Shown here in pieces: positions 59,117 to 64,000 of a DNA stretch of 64,000 nt (within the stretch, counting starts at the first letter, position 1; the number at the start of each line of letters is the position of its first letter). The notes under the pieces were generated by a model that saw only the letters and a list, made by a program, of their open reading frames with translations, ran no database searches and was not told the DNA's origin. Source of the DNA: Sphingopyxis sp. (GTDB taxonomy: Bacteria > Pseudomonadota > Alphaproteobacteria > Sphingomonadales > Sphingomonadaceae); NCBI GenBank assembly GCA_002733865.1, contig NVXM01000004.1:1-64000 (forward strand), given 5' to 3'. A program made the translations under genes and the position numbers.

Positions 59117-60814
59117 ATGCCCTCATCGATGTCAGATGAGCTACGCGTAAAGCTGCTCCGCGCGGAAACCGATGCGCTTTTGCGTTCGCCTGACTTCATT
59201 CGCTCACCGGTCATGTCTCAACTGTTGAGCTATCTGGTGGGAGAAGCCATTTCAAACCCCGGCAATCCTCCCAAGGCCTATCAGGTCGCAGTGGACGGGC
59301 TGGGCCGCACCGAAGATTTTGACGTTCAGGCCGACAGCTATCCGCGCGTACAGGTGGGACGACTACGCAAAATGCTGGCTGCCCATTATGCGGCTCACGG
59401 CGGCGCGACCCGTCTGCATATTCCCATTGGCCATTATGCGGTCGAGGTAGAAGCGCATGACAGCAAGCTGGAAGACCGGCCGAGTGGAACGGGCACGCAT
59501 GCTACCGCCACGCCGGCTGCTACCGACTCCGCTCCATGGTTTAAACAGCCCGGGCCCCTGGTCGCGTTGGCAGCTCTCCTGCTGATGATCGCAATTGGGT
59601 TGATATGGTGGTTCAACACAGCCAATCCGCAGCCCGCAGAAGACGTGGTGGTGGTAGACAATTACACTTTGCCGCCGAAAATCTACATTGCTACCGACCA
59701 AAGCCAGCCGTCAGCACCAAGCAGCGCGAGCGCAGGCTCGCTCGAGCTTTTCTTTGAAGACGCGTTCGCCAGCTCTTCGCAAGTGCGCCTTGTGGCAGCT
59801 GATGGGGCAAATCTGGATCCAGAAGACAGTCAACACGGCTATCTCTTTAATATCCAATTGGTGACGGGACCCAGTGGACCTGTAATCAGTTTTTCGCTGA
59901 CCTCATTGTTGAAGAACGAGAAGATCTGGTCAACGATGATTGCTTTACCGGAGTCCGTTTCCGAATATCCCGAGAAGCTGGGGCCGATCGCAAGCCGCGT
60001 TGCCGGCGTCTATGGCGTAATCCCTACCGATCAGCGCAAGCGTCTGCCCGATGATGCGGTGATTGGCTATGCCTGCCTGCTGCGCTTCGAAAGCTACCGC
60101 GCCAACCGTGATCCCCAATTGTTGCCGGCCGTGGATTCCTGCATCGAAAAATCGCTCCTAGCCGACCCACTGGATAGCAGTATACTTGCGGCCGCCTCGT
60201 TCTTATCTTTTTTGCGTAAAGAAGCCACTGGCCAGCAACCCGATCCGGAGGCCGGGATGGAATATGCCCGCAACGCCATGATTCGGGGCCGGGAAGATGC
60301 TTCGGCCAACTTCGCTCTCGCCAGGGCGAGTTTTTTCAATGGCAATTGCAGCCGTGGCAAGGAGTTCGCCGAAAAAGCAGCTGAGCTTGCCCCTTATGAA
60401 GCAACCATTCAGGCGGAAACAGGTGCCTATCTATTTGGCTGTGACAATCCGGGGGCGATCAAATATCTGAGACGCGCTATGAGGTTGGACCCACGCGGTT
60501 CGATTCTCGCCGAAACGGCTCTGGCGCTGACCCTGTTGGCCGAAGGCAAAGACGCGGAAGCGCTTGAGTTCGCTGAGAAAATCGTGCCGTCCAGTACCGT
60601 CGTAGGTCCCTATTACGAGATGACTATGGCGATGGTCTACGCCAAAAATGGCCAAATTTCGAAATCACGCGCGGCCTGGGACCGTCTGGTCGCTGCTTAT
60701 GGGGACGACAGCGACGAAAGCCACGACCAGATGCTTCGGCGGATTATAACCAATCCGTTGCTGGCTAATCGCGCTATTGATCTGCTGAAAAGCAAAGGCG
60801 TGATCAAGGAATGA
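59117..60814 (+). CDS. Membrane regulator: N-terminal DNA-binding-like domain, one helix, TPR tail
   Basis: 565 residues. N-terminal domain (about 8-105) with LLRSPDFIRSPVMSQLLSYLVGEA and YPRVQVGRLRKMLAAHYAAHGG, which resembles the winged-helix module at the head of TolB/TPR-type membrane regulators and some adenylate cyclases. One helix at about 153-172 (LVALAALLLMIAIGLIWWF). The large C-terminal part has TPR-like helices (NFALARASFFNGNCSRGKEFAEKAAELAPYEATIQAETGAYL). A CadC/ToxR-like one-component sensor design is inferred. ATG at 59117 behind GGGAG. Confidence 0.85.
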   Translation: MPSSMSDELRVKLLRAETDALLRSPDFIRSPVMSQLLSYLVGEAISNPGNPPKAYQVAVDGLGRTEDFDVQADSYPRVQVGRLRKMLAAHYAAHGGATRLHIPIGHYAVEVEAHDSKLEDRPSGTGTHATATPAATDSAPWFKQPGPLVALAALLLMIAIGLIWWFNTANPQPAEDVVVVDNYTLPPKIYIATDQSQPSAPSSASAGSLELFFEDAFASSSQVRLVAADGANLDPEDSQHGYLFNIQLVTGPSGPVISFSLTSLLKNEKIWSTMIALPESVSEYPEKLGPIASRVAGVYGVIPTDQRKRLPDDAVIGYACLLRFESYRANRDPQLLPAVDSCIEKSLLADPLDSSILAAASFLSFLRKEATGQQPDPEAGMEYARNAMIRGREDASANFALARASFFNGNCSRGKEFAEKAAELAPYEATIQAETGAYLFGCDNPGAIKYLRRAMRLDPRGSILAETALALTLLAEGKDAEALEFAEKIVPSSTVVGPYYEMTMAMVYAKNGQISKSRAAWDRLVAAYGDDSDESHDQMLRRIITNPLLANRAIDLLKSKGVIKE

Positions 60815-60855
60815 ATGATCGGGCTTGCCCGTCGATCTCTTTGCCACAAAGCCTG

Positions 60856-61473
60856 TCAAAAACTGGCGATCAACCCGTCCACCACAAATTGTACGGCAAG
60901 CGCACCCAGTAGTACGCCGAGTACCCGGGTGATCACCGCCTCGACCTTGTGACCCAATATCCGCATCAGCGGCCCGGCGGCGATCAGTCCGATCAGGGTC
61001 AGCAACAGCACCGACCCCAGTGCGCCAAGAATGACCAGCGCATTGTCGACGCCGTCATTCTGCGATGTCAGCAGCATGACCGCTGCAATCGATCCCGGCC
61101 CGGCGATCATCGGCATCGCCATGGGAAAGATCGACACATCTTCGATTTCGGGATGCTCGATAATTTCCTGCGCCCGGTCCTCGCGCCGTTCGGTGCGTTT
61201 CTCGAACACCATTTCGAGCGCGATCAGGAACAACATGATGCCCCCGGCAATACGAAAACTGTCCAGACTGATGCCCAGCGCACCCAGCATTTGTTCACCA
61301 AACAAGGCAAAGACCAGCAAGATGAGCGCGGCGACGAAAATCGCGCGTATCGCCATGATCCGGCGGTCGCGCGGCGGGGCATTGCTCGTCAGGCTGGCAT
61401 AGATCGGCGCGCAGCCCGGCGGGTCAATCACCACGAAGAAGGTGATGAAAGAGGAGATAAATAGCTCGATCAT
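60856..61473 (-). CDS. MarC-family (UPF0056) membrane protein
   Basis: 205 residues, six helices, FFVVIDPPGCAPIYASLT and FPMAMPMIAGPGSIAAVMLL match MarC/SnatA-type proteins, some of which export amino acids. The ATG overlaps the stop of the lipoprotein gene (ATGA). Confidence 0.95.
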   Translation of the reverse strand: MIELFISSFITFFVVIDPPGCAPIYASLTSNAPPRDRRIMAIRAIFVAALILLVFALFGEQMLGALGISLDSFRIAGGIMLFLIALEMVFEKRTERREDRAQEIIEHPEIEDVSIFPMAMPMIAGPGSIAAVMLLTSQNDGVDNALVILGALGSVLLLTLIGLIAAGPLMRILGHKVEAVITRVLGVLLGALAVQFVVDGLIASF

Positions 61474-62189
61474 GGGGTTGGCACGGGAACGGTATATTCA
61501 TGCACCCGCTGGAAGCTGCCATCGTCTTGCGACAGTTCAACGTAGACGACACGCGAACCATCTGCATTGAATGCGGCGTGCCAAACCAGACTTTGATCGC
61601 GAGAGGTCGCCGTCATGCCCTTTTCGGTCAAGCCGATTGGTACTGTGGCTGCGGCAATTTTCGCCTTGCAGGAAGCGATATCGGTTTCAACATAGTCGGG
61701 TTCCGGAAGCGGTGTGTCCAGCGACTGGCCGTCGTCAAACACCCATTTCCACTCGATCTCCTTCTCCGGCCGTCGCTTGCCAAAATCCTGCTGCCGCCAA
61801 ATGGTCGTGAAATGTCCGGAATCTCCCTTGGCATTCTGCCAGGCGCCAGTGGATACTGCCGTGCTGCCGTCGCAGGACATATAAATATGGTGCGGCTGCC
61901 ACGTAACCGCCTCGGCCGGGTCGGTCTTGTCTTTCAGCCATTGCTGCGCGTTAACGAGGTCGGGCGTGAACGTAATCGCATCATCAGCGGCGGTTTCGCG
62001 AAAGGCTGTCCATTGCCCCTCTTCCTGCGCCAAACGAGCAAAGGCCAGTTCCGCCTGGACAACGGCGCTTGGATTGGCAACCGGTTTGCCCATTACCCGG
62101 TCATAGCGTTCGCGGTCACTGGGGCGACCGCCGCCAGCAGCGCAACTGGCCAAAAGCAGCGCAATTCCGATAGCAGCAAATATTCGCAT
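61470..62189 (-). CDS. Lipoprotein of unknown function (SnoaL-like N-terminal part)
   Basis: 239 residues. Lipobox LLAS-C16 at the N-terminus. The middle (VVQAELAFARLAQEEGQWTAFRETAADDAITFTPDLVNAQQWL) looks like a SnoaL/DUF4440 fold; the rest has WHAAFNADGSRVVYVEL. Translationally linked to folD (TAATG) and marC (ATGA). Confidence 0.8.
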   Translation of the reverse strand: MRIFAAIGIALLLASCAAGGGRPSDRERYDRVMGKPVANPSAVVQAELAFARLAQEEGQWTAFRETAADDAITFTPDLVNAQQWLKDKTDPAEAVTWQPHHIYMSCDGSTAVSTGAWQNAKGDSGHFTTIWRQQDFGKRRPEKEIEWKWVFDDGQSLDTPLPEPDYVETDIASCKAKIAAATVPIGLTEKGMTATSRDQSLVWHAAFNADGSRVVYVELSQDDGSFQRVHEYTVPVPTP

Positions 62190-63085
62190 TAGAGACCCTC
62201 TGGTTTATCCAATCCGGCGCGTGCAGATGCCGCGACCAGCGTGTTGCGCAATAGCACCGCAATGGTCATCGGTCCAACCCCTCCCGGGACCGGCGTGATC
62301 GCCCGGACGTGATCCAGCGCTTCTGCCGTGGCGACATCGCCCACCAGACGGCCTTTGTCGCTGCCCGGTTCCGGATCCAGCCGGTTAATGCCTACGTCAA
62401 TGACCACGGCTCCGGGTTTCAGCCAGTCGCCCTTGACCATTTCGGCGCGGCCCACCGCAGCGACAACAATGTCCGCGCGCCGTACCACCGCGGGCAGATC
62501 CCGCGTGCGGCTATGCGCCATCGTAACCGTACAATTTTCAGCGAGCAGCAACTGCGCCATTGGCTTGCCGACAAGGATCGAGCGACCAACCACCACGGCA
62601 TCGTGCCCGGTCAGATCACCCAGCGTGTCTTTCAGCAGCATTAGGCTGCCCAGCGGAGTGCACGGAGTCAGCGCCTCTTCGCCATTGGCCAGACGGCCAG
62701 CGTTGATCACATGGAGGCCATCGACATCCTTGTCCGGATCGATCGCCATGACCACTGCCTTTTCGTCGAGGCCCTTGGGCAGCGGCAGCTGCACCAATAT
62801 GCCGTCTACCGTATCATCTGCGTTCAACCGCTCGACCAGCGCGATCAGCTCTTCCTGCGATGTATCGGCAGGCAAGCGGTGTTCGAAGCTTTCCATGCCG
62901 GCAGCGATCGTCGCTTTGTGTTTGGATGCGACATAGACCTGGCTCGCCGGATCTTCGCCGACCAGCACCACGGCCAGACCGGGCGCACGACCGGTTTGCT
63001 TCACAAAGGCGGGAACCGATTCCCGGATCCGTTCGCGCAAACCCGCAGCAAAAGCCTTGCCATCAATGATCTGCGCTGTGGTCAA
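62189..63085 (-). CDS. folD: Bifunctional methylenetetrahydrofolate dehydrogenase/cyclohydrolase
   Basis: 298 residues. Interconverts 5,10-methylene-, methenyl- and 10-formyl-tetrahydrofolate using NADP. Seen: catalytic lysine region [40 protein letters not shown], nucleotide site [16 protein letters not shown], and [13 protein letters not shown]. The start codon is TTG (63085), overlapping the yggT stop by 4 nt (TTGA); no better start fits. Confidence 0.98.
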   Translation of the reverse strand: MTTAQIIDGKAFAAGLRERIRESVPAFVKQTGRAPGLAVVLVGEDPASQVYVASKHKATIAAGMESFEHRLPADTSQEELIALVERLNADDTVDGILVQLPLPKGLDEKAVVMAIDPDKDVDGLHVINAGRLANGEEALTPCTPLGSLMLLKDTLGDLTGHDAVVVGRSILVGKPMAQLLLAENCTVTMAHSRTRDLPAVVRRADIVVAAVGRAEMVKGDWLKPGAVVIDVGINRLDPEPGSDKGRLVGDVATAEALDHVRAITPVPGGVGPMTIAVLLRNTLVAASARAGLDKPEGL

Positions 63086-63378
63086 CTTAACAAGGCCTGC
63101 GCCAGAGGTGGCAGGATCGCGTCCTGCAGGATGATGATACCGATAATGACAACCATTGGCGTCAGGTCAATCGCGCCGAAATCGGGCATGATCTTGCGGA
63201 TCGGATTGTAAATCGGCGCGGTCAGCGCGTCCAATGTGGTCCAGATCGCGCGGACAATATCATTTTGCAGATTGATCACATTAAACGCCAGCAACCAGCT
63301 CATGATCGCCTGCACAATGATAACCGTAATAGCCACATTAAGCAGAATGGAAATAATCTGAAGAATTGCGAATGCCAT
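63082..63378 (-). CDS. YggT-family membrane protein
   Basis: 98 residues, two hydrophobic segments with [25 protein letters not shown] and [30 protein letters not shown], the YggT signature. ATG at 63378 behind AAAGGG. It starts the run yggT-folD-lipoprotein-marC and follows argB by 97 nt. Confidence 0.95.
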   Translation of the reverse strand: MAFAILQIISILLNVAITVIIVQAIMSWLLAFNVINLQNDIVRAIWTTLDALTAPIYNPIRKIMPDFGAIDLTPMVVIIGIIILQDAILPPLAQALLS

Positions 63379-63475
63379 GGCGGACCCTTTATCGATGTTC
63401 TGGCAGAGCGGCCAGAGATTTGTCGCCGGCTCCACCAATAAATTACTGTATCATATATATAAGACAGCGGGCGGT

Positions 63476-64000
63476 TTAATCAACCGATTCAAAATCGTCC
63501 CGGACCAACGTACCCGCACCCTTGCTGGTGAAGATTTCGAGCAGCATCGCATGCGGTATCCGGCCATCGAGGATGACCGCTGCGTCGACCCCTTCCTGCA
63601 CTGCTTTTACGCAGGTTTCGAGCTTCGGTATCATGCCGCCGGAAATCGTGCCGTCCTTGACCAGTTCAACAATTGCTCGCGGTGCAAGATCGGTCAGCAG
63701 ATCGCCCTGCTTGTCGAGTACGCCGGCAACGTCAGTAAGCAGAAACAGGCGCGCCGCGCGTAACGCCGAGGCCACTGCCCCGGCCATCGTGTCGGCGTTG
63801 ATATTATAGGTATGGCCATCATCGCCCACGCCGATCGGGGCGATTACCGGAATCATGCCGGAAGAAGAGATCATGTCCACCACGCGGCGGTTCACATTTT
63901 TCGGTTCACCGACATAGCCGAGGTCGATGATCCGCTCGATATTGCTGTCAGGGTCGCGTTCGGTGCGGCGCAGCTTGGCCGCCTTCACGAAGCCACCATC
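63476..64000 (-). CDS. argB: Acetylglutamate kinase, C-terminal part (cut by window edge)
   Basis: Second step of arginine synthesis. The visible 174 residues hold [61 protein letters not shown] and [47 protein letters not shown], all typical of the C-terminal nucleotide-binding half. The N-terminus lies beyond 64000. Confidence 0.97.
   Translation of the reverse strand, partial: DGGFVKAAKLRRTERDPDSNIERIIDLGYVGEPKNVNRRVVDMISSSGMIPVIAPIGVGDDGHTYNINADTMAGAVASALRAARLFLLTDVAGVLDKQGDLLTDLAPRAIVELVKDGTISGGMIPKLETCVKAVQEGVDAAVILDGRIPHAMLLEIFTSKGAGTLVRDDFESVD

Overview
The window looks like a chromosome segment of a sphingomonad (Alphaproteobacteria, Sphingomonadales, Sphingopyxis/Sphingorhabdus-like). 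This is inferred from three things: the imuA-imuB-dnaE2 mutagenesis cassette with an alphaproteobacterial LexA box (GTTC-N7-GTTC), the abundance of TonB-dependent receptors and Rieske oxygenases, and the dense palindromic intergenic repeats. No rRNA, complete insertion sequence, prophage or CRISPR array is visible. One tRNA gene (tRNA-Gly, GCC) is present.

Layout. 0-4.4 kb: SOS cassette imuA-imuB-dnaE2 on the minus strand. Palindromic repeats have entered dnaE2 at least twice, and the second copy brings a stop codon. 4.5-8.4 kb: a membrane protein, a NaChBac-type sodium channel, Dps with a 41-residue membrane peptide, and a PfpI/DJ-1 protein behind a likely EcfG (general stress) promoter. 8.4-10.3 kb: ribB and ribH; RibB carries an N-terminal helix-turn-helix-like extension and a GTP cyclohydrolase II-like domain without zinc cysteines. 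10.5-13.1 kb: ligase-associated exonuclease and ATP-dependent ligase. 13.3-16.3 kb: Rieske oxygenase, cytochrome b561 and a hydrolase. 16.5-20.8 kb: a Fur-boxed TonB receptor with a DUF6607-like protein, an unknown protein and a PepSY-like membrane protein, probably for iron or heme uptake. 20.8-25.6 kb: TauD-like dioxygenase, Tat-exported SDR, XRE regulator, a subclass B3-like metallo-beta-lactamase lipoprotein and an NTF2-like protein. 25.6-30.8 kb: MFS transporter, hydrolase and TonB receptor, divergent from a TetR regulator. 31-34.5 kb: GH130 enzyme and a glycosyltransferase fused to an alpha/alpha-barrel-like domain. 34.9-40.3 kb: Rieske oxygenase, NTF2-like protein, TonB receptor and a SlyD-like FKBP.

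40.5-53.6 kb is the most unusual part. Two paralogous pairs, each a Sigma70_ECF-type sigma factor plus a 795-residue transmembrane Ser/Thr kinase with a helical C-terminal domain, flank one gene for a giant (about 2280-residue) autotransporter. That protein appears to be two passenger modules fused head to tail on one beta-barrel. Both sigma factors have Ser/Thr-Thr-Gly-Asp where ordinary ECF sigma factors have an acidic patch in region 2.2. Both kinases have Thr or Ser in place of the HRDxK lysine. The leader of the autotransporter gene can pair with its own ribosome binding site. I read this as a phosphorylation-gated sigma circuit controlling a very large surface protein.

53.6-64 kb: a gene-poor stretch beside tRNA-Gly; thioredoxin-TPR co-chaperone, Lon-N-domain protein and Trm112-like protein in one overlapping operon; a set of membrane-anchored DNA-binding proteins (LuxR-type, and winged-helix/TPR) with a RadC-type JAB protein; then argB (cut by the window edge), yggT, folD, a lipoprotein gene and a marC-family gene as a tightly packed minus-strand operon.
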